Source: Blepharisma japonicum
Lineage: Eukaryota > Ciliophora > Heterotrichea > Heterotrichida > Blepharismidae
Length of the DNA stretch: 64,000 bases
NCBI GenBank assembly: GCA_949751835.1
Contig: CATKHK010000027.1
Location: 248,001 to 312,000 of the forward strand
Reading direction: 5' to 3'
In this document: positions 44,739-57,788 of the stretch, in pieces
Layout of the letters: the number at the start of each line of letters is the position of its first letter
How positions within the stretch are numbered: position 1 is the stretch's first letter
Notes under the pieces: model-generated
What the model saw: only the letters and a program-made list of their open reading frames with translations
Databases searched by the model: none
Told to the model about the DNA's origin: nothing
Position numbers and translations under genes: made by a program

Positions 44739-45005
44739 ATTATAAAGATATAAATTATAACAACAATGAAATTTTAGGATTACCTTATTTATCTCTTTTG
44801 AAAAGTTTTATTATATTAAAAATCTTCGCACATTCAGGCACTTTAATGTTTGACAAAATCTTAATAATTTGAGCGATAAAGCTAAAAATAATTTCAAAAT
44901 AATCTGGATATCATTGATATAATCTATCCCTTGAGTTTTAAACTGCAAAGAGAAAAGTATTGATAGTTTATACAAAATAATTTATTTTAAATTAAACTAA
45001 TTTCA

Positions 45006-45698
45006 TTATTTTCCATCAAATCTGGTTTCAATAAACACAGGACTTAACTTTGTCCCTATTTTTGTTAGATTTTCCCTTAAAGATGTATGTCTTCTTTGGC
45101 CTTTTCTAGGTGGTAGTTCAACCTTGGCCGCCACAATAACTTGATCAAAAGTATCAGGAGAGCTCAATGGGTCATCAAATCTATTTAGAAACATATCAAT
45201 TGACGAATTTCTATGATTTCCTTTCCTTTTTCTATGATGGCGAGGTTTTGGAATTTCTACTTGTAAGTTAGACCGTGACTTTTTTAAAAGCTTTCTCAAA
45301 CCTTCATTTGAGAATTTCCTTTGGATTTGGTTCTCAGACTGTGGCTCAGTCATAAAGAAAAGATCTCCAGGATCCTGCCTGGATGGCTTTGGAGGACTTT
45401 TCAGTGCTTTATTTTCAAGATCGGGAAACAAGGGCTTACAAATTTTGTGGATGTATTTTTGCGTTTCTTCAAGAAATTGAAGAGTGCTCCTTTTGGATAG
45501 AAGATTTCTATTAATAAATCTATGTCTCCCAGCAAGGTCAATTCAAGACTGTGGGATGGAACTTTCTCACATATAGGATATTGGGGTTGAGTTTGTTTTG
45601 CGACAATCAAGTGTAGATTTGCACTTTTTCATTGATTTGTCGTTAAAGAGATCTTCTAAAGCATCTCCATGATTTGGACGATAACTTAGACCTTTCAT
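45006..45698 (-). CDS. Basic protein of unknown function
   Basis: This 230-aa protein becomes visible only when two TGA codons (in YMWESSIPQSWIDL) are read as Trp; with a standard code it breaks into small pieces. It starts MKGLSYRPNHGDAL and ends in TAA at 45006. It is Lys/Arg-rich in the second half (RHHRKRKGNHRN) and Ser/Pro-rich, with no recognised domain. The open frame with ATG start, in-frame to an upstream TAA at 45723-45725, supports a real gene. Confidence 0.7.
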
Positions 45699-46262
45699 AT
45701 AGTTATATTTATTGACTGTTATTTAATGCATTTATGTTCTTAGAAGCAAAATGAAGTAATAATTTTATTAGACTTAATGCAATAAATTCTTTAACTTTGG
45801 CTATCAATTTAATAAAAATATTTTTAGACAGTGAATATTTTATCAATCAATTAAAAACATAAAATAATAAAATATTTAATCTGCAGCTAAAAATCTTATT
45901 ATAAAATCACTCTCATAATTAAAATTATATTGTTTAGTTTATTTTCAGAGCTTTTAATATTGATTTAAAAAATGACAAAATAAATTATTCTTTGAGGATA
46001 AAAAAAATTTTGGCCAAAGCTATTTATTTTAGAGCACATTTTCAGTAGAAAAATTGAAGAAACTTTAGAAGTTTTATAAGCATCTCGCTTTAAATTTACT
46101 TTAAAATTTCCAAAAATAAATTTAGCAGAGTTTTAGCATTTCATTCACATCTTTATGCGATCATTTTTTTATTTTGCTAATATGTATTTAAATAGCCAAA
46201 AGAAAACTGATATTTCTTTTAATAATAATAAAATATTTGGAATATCATATATTATAAAAAGG
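45699..46262. other. Intergenic region, AT-rich (divergent genes)
   Basis: This separates the divergent basic-protein and CK1-like genes. An in-frame ATG at 46155 would extend the CK1 protein by 36 residues, but these are Asn/Ile/Phe-rich and look like translated leader. Nothing else is recognised. Confidence 0.4.
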
Positions 46263-47525
46263 ATGGTGGAGTTAAATATTAAACCGGAGACAATATTAGC
46301 TCAGAGATTTCAAATTGGAGCACTGATTGGAAAAGGGTCGTTTGGAAAAGTTTATTTTGCTATTGACTTGCAAACAAATCAAGAAGTTGCTGTAAAAATT
46401 GAAACAAAAAGAGCAAAGCACAGTCAGCTCTCAAATGAATCGACAATTCTTCAAGAACTTCAAGGTATGGTTGGAATTCCAAAATATATATTTTCTTCTG
46501 ATCAAAGCGAATATAATATATTAGTGATGGAACTATTGGGAGAAAGCATAAGATCAAAATTTTCTAAGTGTAATAATATTTTCTCGCTGAAAACAACATT
46601 ATTGATATCTGAACAGATGCTGGATCGAATAAAAAATTTGCATGATCATGGGTATATACATAGAGATATCAAACCTCAACAATTTGTTACTCCATATTGT
46701 GACAGAGAAAATATAATCTATTTAATTGATTACGGTCTTTCAAAAAAATATATAAACAAGCTTGGTTTTCATATTCCGTACACTGAAAATTGTCCATTTG
46801 CAGGTACTTATTATTACGCATCTATCAATTGTCATACTGGGATTCAGCAAGGCAGACGTGATGATTTAGAGTCTATGCTTTATTCAATAGCCTTTTTGCT
46901 CCGTGGAGATTTACCATGGATTCCAAGCTCAAAACAAAAGTTTTCAGCTGCTAGAATTCATGTCATCAAACTTAAAACTTCACCGTTGAAGCTTATGAAG
47001 GATGCACCTTATGAATTCTCTGAATTGCTATGCTACGTTAAATCACTTCAATATGATGCAAGACCTGATTATGATTATATTAAAGGAATTTTAGGTGAGT
47101 TAAAAAGGAAAGTTAACGTCAATGACAATGTTTTTGATTGAAATATTCCTATTGAGGCAAATAACAATAGAAAGCCATATAAACAGAATAAAAAGAAGAA
47201 AAAAAATAAAGAAATAGATGAAAGCATGGCAATATCAAAGATGAGCATTTCATTTTATGAGCAAGAAGACCCAGAGTTTTCTGAAGACTCAAAAACTATT
47301 GAGCATTCTAAGCTTCCTGAATTTCATAATAGAAATATTCTTCCCCAAAAGCCTATCCAACAAATAATTGAATCTATTACTTTGCCATTAACTTTACAAT
47401 ACTCAGATAAAAATGAACAAAGTGTGGATGAAAGCCATTTGACGAGAAGACAAAGAGCAAAAAGCTTTGATGTAAATATTCTTGAGTCAGAAATTCAACA
47501 AAAAACGAATTGCATCATATTTTAA
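46263..47525 (+). CDS. Casein kinase 1-like protein with altered catalytic loop
   Basis: This 420-aa protein of the CK1 family starts MVELNIKPETILAQRF. It has GKGSFGKVYFA, VAVKIE, VMELLGESI, a catalytic loop HRDIKPQQF, IDYGLSKKY, HIPYTEN, YYASINCHTGIQQGRRDDLE and GDLPWIP. CK1s normally read HRDxKPDNF, and Asn is the second metal ligand; here it is Gln140. The DFG motif is Asp156-Tyr-Gly. Activity may be reduced or altered. Trp at 47139-47141 is TGA and leads into a Lys-rich, disordered 130-residue tail (KKKKKNKEID). ATG 46263 is preferred over 46155 because CK1s start just before the kinase domain. Confidence 0.88.
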
Positions 47526-47584
47526 AGCTTTACATATTTAATGCAAAGTAAGATTATATTTAATAGATTCCTATTTTCTAATTT

Positions 47585-48994
47585 ATGAGAAAATCAAAAT
47601 TTCCAATTTCAGTCAAAGCAGACAAACTTTACGAGCTGATTTTTGGCTCAGAAAAACTCAAACCACACATTAGTCCAGTGCTTTCGCAGCTTAATATCTC
47701 AATTCACGATATTGAGCCTAAAGCTATAAATGATTTTCAAACGGAAGATTCTATTCAAGAAATCGCTGAACTTCGATACAATCATTATCAAAAAAAAAGA
47801 CTGCAAAAGTTAACTGAACTTTCTAAGATTATGCTGCAAAAATATCCCAATGAAAGCGAATTACAAGATGATTCAAATACAATGAGCACTTGTGATATTG
47901 AGGCTGAAGTACTAAGTCAATTCTCAAGTGAGAAGGCTAAAGAAAAAAGATCAAGCTTGAACGAAATGCAAGAAAAATGAAATAAAGCAAGCAAACTTAG
48001 ACAGAAACGAAGAATTGAAGCAGCAGACAGAGCTGTTAAACTGATAATGGAGCACCAAACACATTTTGTTGAAAAACTCAAAGAAAAAGAGCAAAGAACT
48101 AAAGAACATTTAGAAATGCAATTAGAGGAATTTAATAAAAAGCAAAAAAAACTCAAAGAACAGGAATTAAATAGAAAAGCAAGGCAAGGGTTCTCATCAA
48201 GAGAACAAAGTCAAGAAAATTATATTAATAACTCAAGGTCAATTTCCCCAGTCAATGAAAATTACCATAATGTTTCGTTTAACACGAGATCAAAAAGTAG
48301 GCTTTCCGGTGATGATTTTGATACATTAATCGATGAAAAACTGAAGCAATTTCAATTAAAAATGGACTTAGCGCTACAAAGACATCAACTTTACAATAAA
48401 GAGAAATCAAAGACTCAAGAAAAAAGATGCTACACAGTTATGAAAAAACGAGATGAGTGAGATGAAAAAAGAAAAATTGATGAGGAGAAAACGATGAATA
48501 CGCTTTTTAAGCTGCATGACAGTCTAATGCAAAGCCACTATAATCGTGAAGAAATAAAAAAAAACAAAAAAATTAAATTAATGCTAGATCAGAAAAAAAC
48601 AAAAAGCAAGATGATTCTAGATCAGCAAAACGAAAATTGACTGCAAATAGAAAATCAGATGAATTTGAAAGAAAAAAAGAAGCGGGATAAAGTGGAAGAA
48701 TCAAAAATGAAAAGAATGAAAGAGGTTGAAATCAAAAAAGAAAAAAATCGGCTCATTATGAATGATGTGATTGAAAATAAGAGAAAAAAAGAAAAAATTG
48801 ATGAGGAAAAGGCAAGAAAAATAATTGAAGAACATAATAAAGAGTTGGGAGAATTGATTGAGAGGAAAAAATGGATGGAAACAATTGATCAAATTGCCAG
48901 GATAAAGGAAAATAAATTGATATTAGAAAGCAATAAGGTAAAAACCGAAGTTTCATCAAAAATGATGGAATTGCATAAAAGCCTGATAAATTAA
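47585..48994 (+). CDS. Long coiled-coil protein, unknown function
   Basis: This 469-aa protein has three TGA Trp codons. The first 90 residues are mixed, and from about 100 to the end the sequence is almost continuous charged helix rich in Lys, Glu, Gln and Met. Repeated KxxKxxE patterns are typical of coiled coils in axonemal and basal-body proteins. A Ser-rich gap near 205-240 interrupts it. No family is recognised. It follows the CK1-like gene by 59 bp on the same strand. Confidence 0.75.
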
Positions 48995-49628
48995 CTCGAA
49001 TTAAAACAATAATGTAAAATCAATTTAATTAATATGGTTAAATGGGTAATTAAATAGTTTTAAATTAATTTGAAAAATCATCTTGCTTCTCTCTAATCAT
49101 AAATAAGAAATTTTTTCTCAATATTACTGCATCTCTGTTGAATATATTTATAAATCAGTGAGAAAGTTGCATATAATAATTACTGATCTTTTTTGAAAGT
49201 ATTGTTCTAAAATATTTAAAGTAAAAGTGACTTAAACTTCAATAGCGACACAGAATTTTAAAATATATCGGAATCATCGCTATGCATTAATATTACAAAA
49301 GGAATTAATTATTTTGAAAATTTTCATATTCTTAATTAAGATATTTTAATTTAAAAAAAATAGAAATTTCTGGACTATTTTTTTTGCATCGACTAGAAGT
49401 ATAAATTATTAGTTTAAAATGTGCCAATTTTTATCCTTTAATTTATCACGAACTTTCTTATTTTAATTATTTATTAATAATTTTAAAATAAGTCAATTAA
49501 CTTTATGTCATTCGCTTTATATTCAATATCAAATTTATAGCTTCTTTCCAAGCATATTTTCATATTTCCATATCCAAAATATATCCTTGGCCAGATCTCC
49601 TAATAAGGGAGTTTCATATAGATATTAA
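48995..49628. other. Intergenic region, strongly AT-rich
   Basis: This is 634 bp upstream of the IP3R-like gene. It contains only AT-rich sequence with A and T runs; no gene or motif can be supported. The promoter of the channel gene is presumably here. Confidence 0.4.
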
Positions 49629-52600
49629 ATGGAATCAAGCAGCACATCATCTCAATTCTTGCATTATGGCTCGTTAATTACAATCAAAACCTCCGATAAT
49701 TTTTACCTATACTCTAAAGGCTTTATAGACAACAACCCTTTACTACAAGATGGTCTCGATAGCGTGAGTGACCTAATTGGAGCTGTATTTCGCATAATCC
49801 CTCAATGTATGTTTTCCACCCAAAAAGAAATTCTTCGCTATATTTCTGACAACCGAGGAGGCGTTCAATCATCAAAAGTAAGCCGTCTAGAAGAAGCTTT
49901 AGATGGTGAAATCAAAACCAATATACATACTTACAACAACTTTAAAGGAGAAGCTATAAAATATGGTTCTCTAATCCAGCTTGAGCACATACAAAGCCAT
50001 AAATTCTTGACATTAAATAGCCAAAAAAGCTCAGAAGTGGAGAGGGAAAATCTAAAACTTTCTCTAGAAGATTATGGCAGCGAGTATTCACACTTCCGCA
50101 TTGAGCCAAGCTTTCGGTATCAGAAAGAAGGGAATGGGCTAGTGAGATTGAATGACAAAGTGCATTTTGAAATTGCAATTCCTGAGCTAAATAGAATGGC
50201 ATATTTACACTCCAGCAAAGATACACTGATTTTGCCTCCAATTAGCAGACTGATGACTGGGCTTTCAGCATCAGGAAGTGAGGAGAAACAAAGCTCTTTA
50301 GAAATCAATGTTTCACTTGATAAGAAAACTCGCTGAGCTATCAATTTATATGCTCCTTTTGTAAAAGATAGCAATCAATATTTATCATGTGGAGATTATA
50401 TATGGCTGACTAGAGTTGAAGAGCAAGTATGCCTTTGTGCAAATTTTCGTCAAATGGGCCATCAACGATTGAAAATGATTTTCAATGAAAATTTAAGTGA
50501 TACAAATGGACTTTGAAAAATCGAAGCTGAAAATCAATACCAAGGCGGGCTTGTAAATATAGAAAACCGATATAGACTTAAACATATTTCTTCTGGGAAA
50601 TATTTGACTATAAAAGAAAGGAAAAGTGCTAAACTAGCCAAGGCATCTGCTAAAACCCTTGAATTTCATAAACTTAAACTTGGAAAGATCCTGCATGCCA
50701 ATAACTTATGAAAATTTGTTCCTTTAGAAACTAAGCCAGGAAAAAAATATTTAGAATCTGAAGAACTGTGCAAGTTAGTTAATGCAAATTTAGATGCTTC
50801 ATTTATTGGGAAAGAAGTCTTATCTTCAAAAAATATCACTAAATTTGCTCCAAGAGTGACATTTAATGTAGATGAATTAACATATATAAAACTCTCCAGA
50901 GCAGGAGGTGCAATTGTATGGGAAACTTTATTTTTGCTTAACTGCTATCCGATTTTGTGCAGCTTCCCTGAATATGTCTCAAGGAATTCCTCACTGGTAG
51001 AAATGGATCATAAGGCTGTCAAGGAATATGAAAAATATATGATTCTTATCAATAAATGTATAAATGATTTAGAGCTATTTTGCAATAATAAGCTGCAAAG
51101 TATGGTTGGAATGGATAATCAATATGGAGAGGTCCAAAAGGCAAGGCAAAGAATGCTCAAGGAGCAACAATTTTTTGAAGCTTTAGCACAGATTTTAGAT
51201 TATGCGTTACAAACTGAAAATGAAAAGTCAAGAGTCGAACACTTGCAGTGGAATAATAACATGTATGTAGATTATGGCTCATTAAACCAAGAGCTAACTG
51301 ATTTCTTTTCACCAAGAATTCATGACGCCGATCCAGAAAGTATGAGAATCAAATGCCTGGCACTGGTAATCACAAATACTTATCGACTTATTTCGGTGAT
51401 TTGTCATAAAAACTATGAAAACCAGCTTTATGCTTTCCAGTTCTTCAAAATCTTTATAAAGCATGTAGGAATAAACGTAGGCGCAACAAAATGCATGCTA
51501 GATATCCTGAGAGAAAATGAAAAATTGCTATTGGAAATCCATGAAGCAAAAAATGATAACATCATTGCACACTATACAAATTTATTGAAATTATATCAGA
51601 ATGACAAAAAACCTCAGCTTCTTGATTTCTTGAGAACTATTTGTGTTTATAAAGGAGATAGCATTGCTGTGAACCAAGAAAAAATTTTTAATTATATTTT
51701 TTCCAGCCAGGAAACTAAAGACCAAGTGTTGATTTCTACCAGTATAATAAATGACGAAATTTATATAACTGGAGAAAAGGGAGATGACCCTGTTCCATTG
51801 AAAAGCTGCTTTTTTGAAGGAAAAATTATTGATTACCCAGGAACTATTATTTATTTTATCAAGCTATTGGAATTATATGCAAATTTATGCTTTGGGAGGA
51901 ATTATATGTGCACAGAGTATCTCAAAGAGCAGTTTACTTTAAAGTCTTTACAAATAATGATGGCAAATGAAAATCTGAGCAAGCAGCTTCGAGCTGCATT
52001 AGTTAAATTGTCTTTGTCAATTTATGTTGATACTTATCCAAGAGAAGAATTTGTAAAGCCTGAACTTATTAAAGTGCTTATCTTGAGAGGTGGATATTCT
52101 TCAGGCGAGGAACTTGTACGCCACAATACAAGATTTTTATCAGAAGATTTGAAAACAATTAATTTGACTCCTAAAAGCATGGAGAATATAAGAAAATCCA
52201 AAAAATCCATATTAAGGGGGTTGGGAAAAGCTGCTGAAAAAGTACTAAAATTCAAAGCGACAGGAATTGTTACACCTTTAGCAGAAGAAATTGATAGGTT
52301 TAATGAAGAGGATAGACTTAGCAAAGATTTTCTTCAGACAGTTATTCGCTACTTTGATCATCAGGCAGAATTAACAAATTATGATGTCTTGACATATGAA
52401 ATTCTAAGAGTCGCTAACAAGCAGCTAAGGTTTGAGCTCTTTGGAACAGTCTGCACTGATTTTGTAAACGAATACGTGATCAGAGATCCAAGAAGTGGAG
52501 CTTTTAGAGTGAAAAATATGGATCTTCTCAGATTTCTTACTTCTGTGTCAAAAATCTTTTTGAAGCAGCATCCATCAGTTTCAGAACGATCAAAAATGTA

Positions 52601-55600
52601 TAAAAAAAGAGCTTCAAAATTATTTGCAGAAGAGGAAGAAGACTCGGGAAAAAAGTCAATTAAATCAACATTTCTTACAGGTTTACTGAATGATCCTACC
52701 AGTTTGTCTGATCCTATTATCAGATGTGCAGCCAATTTGAGAAATTTTTTGTATCTCTTAAGGCAATCTGCTTTGCAAAATCCTGATCAAAAAAATTACG
52801 AAAATAGAATAAAAATCAAAATTTGCCGAATGCTTCATTACTACCTTGACTGGCGACAAGAATTCTTAATCAACAACATTACTCAGTGGTTTAATACTCT
52901 TGAAGATACAAAAAGCTGAAAAAATGAAGTAAACATAAAAAATCTCCTTCCAAAAGTCATGAAAATTTCTAAGTCTTCAAATATAACAGCAAGCTTAGAG
53001 AGCATGGTATCAGAAATTTATGATTCAGACTTCAATAAATACTATAACCCCAAAATCCCTGATCTTAATGCAATTTCTGAGAAACCGATCCTTTATCAGC
53101 TCTTAAAAGTGTTTGTTTCGTCTACAGATCATTTGCTTCAATCTCTAACATTGAAGCTAATAATCAGATGCTTTAAACAAAGAGAAGAGTTTTTGTTATC
53201 AGTTAAGCGGCTCTATGTTATTAGCAGTGAAGGTGATAAATTATTATTGAGATGGGTCAAAAAGAGCCTTACTAGCTTCAGACAATATAGCGAGCAAAGT
53301 GAACTGTGACTGAATTATTGGAAACAAAATGATTATCTGAAAGTAAAATATTGGGAAAATTTCCAAAGTGTTATGGATTTCCTTGTCAAGCTTGGCAATA
53401 TTTTTTATGAGGATACTTATATAAAAGATGGAGAGCCAAGCATAGGGAATAAAGGGACAATTTCTAAAGCAAGACAAGATATGCTTTACTATTTAGGTGC
53501 CCATAATCTTATTATAAGACTACTTAAAGATGGGATGCATACACTTGCTGATTTATATGAAGCTCCTAATGAACATATACAAGAGCCCAGACTTCATATA
53601 AGAGAACTATTTACACAATGCCACAAAATACTTAGAAGATTTGTATATATGCATACTCGAAACCAAAAAAGATTACATAAACACATTCATGTATTTTTAC
53701 AGCATTTAAGGATCGATGTAGACCAAATCCCTTTAATTTGCGAAATTTATAAGGACAACTATAGCTTACTGTCACAAATAAATAAAGATATATTAAAAAG
53801 ATTCAAAAAAGTCATATACTCTGAAGGGAGAAGACCCATATATTTGGAATTTTTAGATGTCATTCAGACCTCTAAAGGAAAAGCTCTATCTCAAAATCAG
53901 AGATATGTTATAAACTTTTTTGTTAAAGAAGAATTTAATAGATTTTTACTGTATATGAATAATGAGCCTGAGCCAGAATTTATTTTTGAAGCTGAAAGAC
54001 CGAAAAATGCCAGTTGGTCATATCAGGATATTCCTTATGAATATCACGGAAAGCTGCTAGCAGTATTATCAAAATGTGGGTTTGGAGTGAGCGGTATGTA
54101 TTTAAACGAAGCAAAATGCCAGAAAATATTTAGACTGCCAAGTATTTTCCGGTTACTTGAACAAGGAGAAAATAAAAGCAACCCTTTTTATAGACTGAAA
54201 ATTCCTATCCTGGACTTTTTATTCAATATTTATATTGACTGCGAAAAAACGAATGATGATGTAAAAGAATCAGCTGATTTTATTTCCTATATGAAATCAC
54301 AGGTAGAGCTTGTTTCAAAAATATCCACTCTTGACAGCACTTATGTGATGTTTTTACAAATATGAGTAAAAATCCTTACAAAATATTGTAATTCTCACTT
54401 AAACACCAGAGAAGCATATATAGAAACTAAAGAGGATTTCCTAGCAATACAAGCCTATACACAGGCTTTATTTGACAATCATAAGATTTTCTACTCAAGA
54501 AAAGTTCCAGAATCATTGATTCAAAACGTTTCGATCCTTTGTAGTAAATTTGGGCTTGAATTTCCTATAATCGAATATGAAGAATATCATGACATTGCTA
54601 TGGATCCCTTTGATTCTTTAGTTTTACTTCGAGATGACTCAAAATATGAACTTAAAGACTATTCAAGTGAAGCAATAGAGTGCTGAAACCAAGTAAAAGA
54701 AGAGTTACTTTATGATGATGGGATAAAAGAATACCTGAAATTAGAACAAAAGGCTTTAAACATAGCAATATATAGAGCTGAGGATTTAGGAGAAGGCCTA
54801 ACCTTTGAAAATATTATCGAATCTCTTATCAATTTTATCAGATCGAGCAGGTCCCAGCAAGACGAAATAGACACTATTGTTAGTGCTATTGAATTATTGG
54901 CATCATTAATAGAAAATCCTATATGCAACCCATACGATGATGCTGAAGAAATAAAGATAAAAATTCAAGATCAACTGAACAGCTTTGGGGTTAGCCGAGT
55001 TGTGCTCGCTCTTATGTGCGACCCTGAAGTCAATAAACAAGTTTTTCACGCTCTGCTTGAATTGTCAATTCAACTACTTGACGGAGGCAATGATAAAGTT
55101 CAGCAAGAATTTTACCAGTATTTTATAGGAGTTGCTGGGTCTGAGTATTTCTTTGAAAAAATCCACAATACTTTGCTAGAAAATGTCTCAAAGCTTGCCA
55201 GTGGGCATATTTCTGAAATAACAAGAGTTCCTGTTTATAAGTCGAAAAAAGTTCAAATGAGACGAATTCTAAGAGTTTTGCAGCTTTTTTGTGAAGGCCA
55301 CTTTACTAAGCTGCAGAACTATATAAGGCATCAAGAAAAGTCAAGAGCTAGCTATAATATTATTGATGATATTGTATCATTATTAGACATGTTGCTGAAA
55401 AAAATGTATTTCAAACACTTTTTTGAAATTTCTCAATGTTTTGACACCCTCACTGAATCAATTCAAGGCCCTTGCCAAGAAAATCAAGAAAATATCATTG
55501 ACGGCAAATTTTTGGAGCTTGCAGCATATTTATTGTCTCTTGACGAAAATAGTGGTGGAGTCCAAGTTTATGAAGCTCTTAAAGGAGATCGTGATTTTAT

Positions 55601-57680
55601 TCATTTAGAAAGCATTAAATCATCTCAGTCAGCAGAGCAGCTGGACACTATCAGTGGATGGATGATTTCTCACTTGAAATATAAATGCATGATTACTCTG
55701 CTTAGTCTTCTTGAAGGTCGTAACGATAATTACGTTATATCCAGAATCATTCGTGCATTTAATGTTGAAATTTTCAAAGAAAACTTGACCAGTATTTATG
55801 ATGGATACACAAAGCTCTACAAAAAAGTAATCTACACTGACGAGATCTTTAGCCATCATGCAAAAAATGATAAATATCAGTTTGGATTCCCTGATAATCC
55901 TCAAGATAAAAATCCTGAATATTTTACTGTAATCATAGAGGTGGGATTTATGATTTTTCACCTAATGAAAAGTTTTCACGATAATGATGATCCTGAAAAC
56001 CGTGAAGTTGTAGATGAAGAACTCCCAGAGCTCGAGCTTGAAGAAGACACAAATGTTTTTTTTGCAAAAAAGATTTTGGGAGATTTAGGAAAAGTAGGCT
56101 TTGCACTTGTTAAGGATACCATGAATACTGTTGCAAAAGCAACTGATATGCTATCGCTAAGAGATTCAAAAGGTCCTGCTTTAGAGAAATCAGGGATTTT
56201 AGAAGCTGCTTATGAATTTTTTGGAAAATATACAGGAAATATTGAAGTCGTTTTCAATGGATCATTGACAAAAGTATATTTCTCGCTTCCTCCTGAATTT
56301 GTAGGTCTAAATAAAGAAATCAAAGAAAATTTCCATAATGATGCTGATAGAACATCAGACCAAACCAAGCTTCGATACTTAATGATGAAGGCAGATGGAA
56401 TAGTTGAGCAAATCAAAAATAATCATAAGATGGAGATGCTGTTTCAAAAGTACCCATTTGTGTCTGTGCTTACTTCGAATGTTACATTATGGGGAGAGTT
56501 GGTATTTTACTTGACACTTATTTTGAATTTTTTTATCATTTTTTCATATGCATATTATGGGAATATGACTCTATATAAGCCTTCATTATTTTATGAAGAA
56601 ACTGGAAGTGATGTAGATGGTGGGCTTAATTCTGATGATACTAAGCAGGCAATACAAGCAATTGGAATAGTACTGGTTGTGTGCACCGTTTTTATAGTTG
56701 GAGTTTTCTTATTGAAAACAGGTCCAGTTCTTGCAAAGCGTGGCTGAAATAAAAATGCGCCAACTATTGAGTTTTGGAAAAGCAATCCATCAAAAAGGAA
56801 AATTGCTTTAAAAAGACTGAAACAATCACTATGAACTCTTTTATATGTATGAAGCAACTGAAATGTGATTTACTATTGTCTTTACTTTGCTATTGCTTTA
56901 TGTGGAGTAGTTGTTCATCCTTTCTATTTCTCCCTATTGCTGCTAGACATGCTTTATCGTTATCCTGCATTGCAAAATGTTATAAAATCTATCACAATGC
57001 CTAAGAAAGCATTAATTTTGACCTTCATTTTTATGCTTGTTATTGTCTATATCTTTGGATTAGTTGGTTTCTGGAAATTTTCAGAGTACTTTAACGGTAA
57101 CTGCCCAAGCTTATTTTTCTGTTTTCTTAATGTCTGGGATAAAGGCTTCAAAGCAAACGGAGGAATAGGAGGATACTTAAAACAATGGACTGACGGTTCA
57201 ATGAACACTGGTAGGCTTATTTATGATAACCTTTATAATATCATTATTATGATCATTATGCTAAACATTGTGCAGGGTATCATTATTGATACTTTTGCAA
57301 TATTAAGAGAAGCTCATGAGCGAAACACATCTGACAGAGAAAATAAGTGCTATATTTGTGGGATGGAAAGAGATTTGATAGAAAGAGTTACAAACAAACC
57401 TTTTAGATATCATACACTTAGGGAGCACCATGAATGAAACTATATTCTTTATATAGCTTATTTGAGAGCAAAAGAAGAAACTGAGTACACAGGTATTGAA
57501 AGCTATGTGAGAGAGCAGATTGATAATAAAGATTTTCAATGGTTTCCACAGCACCAAGCACTCTCAGTGAAAGAAGAATCAAATACAGAAGAAAAAAGGC
57601 TGCTGGATAGTGCATTGAGAATGGAAGAAAAATTAGCACTGATGGAAGAAGAGATCAAGAAATTTAAGAACATTTATTAA
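49629..57680 (+). CDS. IP3 receptor-like intracellular Ca2+ release channel
   Basis: This 2683-aa protein is encoded by one uninterrupted frame of 8052 nt with 12 TGA Trp codons. Layout: an N-terminal Ins145/MIR-type beta-trefoil region (about 1-390), large helical RIH regions and an RIH-associated region (about 420-2000), then a C-terminal channel with membrane segments near 2287, 2342, 2412, 2460 and 2540. The pore helix and filter are at about 2495-2515 (N-G-G-I-G-G at 2510-2515). After the last helix come IIDTFAILRE, CYICGMERD (the Zn-binding Cys pair), a downstream His pair, EYTGIESYV and DFQWFPQHQAL, all typical of IP3Rs and absent from other channels. Length is close to animal IP3Rs (about 2700). 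ER or vacuole-type store release is expected. IP3 binding itself cannot be judged. Confidence 0.93.
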
Positions 57681-57788
57681 GCAATGTTCCTATAAAAGCT
57701 AAATTGATAAATTAATTTTATTCGAATTTTTTTGATTATAAAATTTAATTTAAAATATTAATAGCTTATAGAAAACAAATCATTATTA

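Noticed and set aside
46155-46262. N-terminal extension of the CK1-like kinase from ATG 46155
   Set aside because: The 36 residues are Asn/Ile/Phe-rich leader-like sequence; CK1 proteins start just before the kinase domain, matching ATG 46263.
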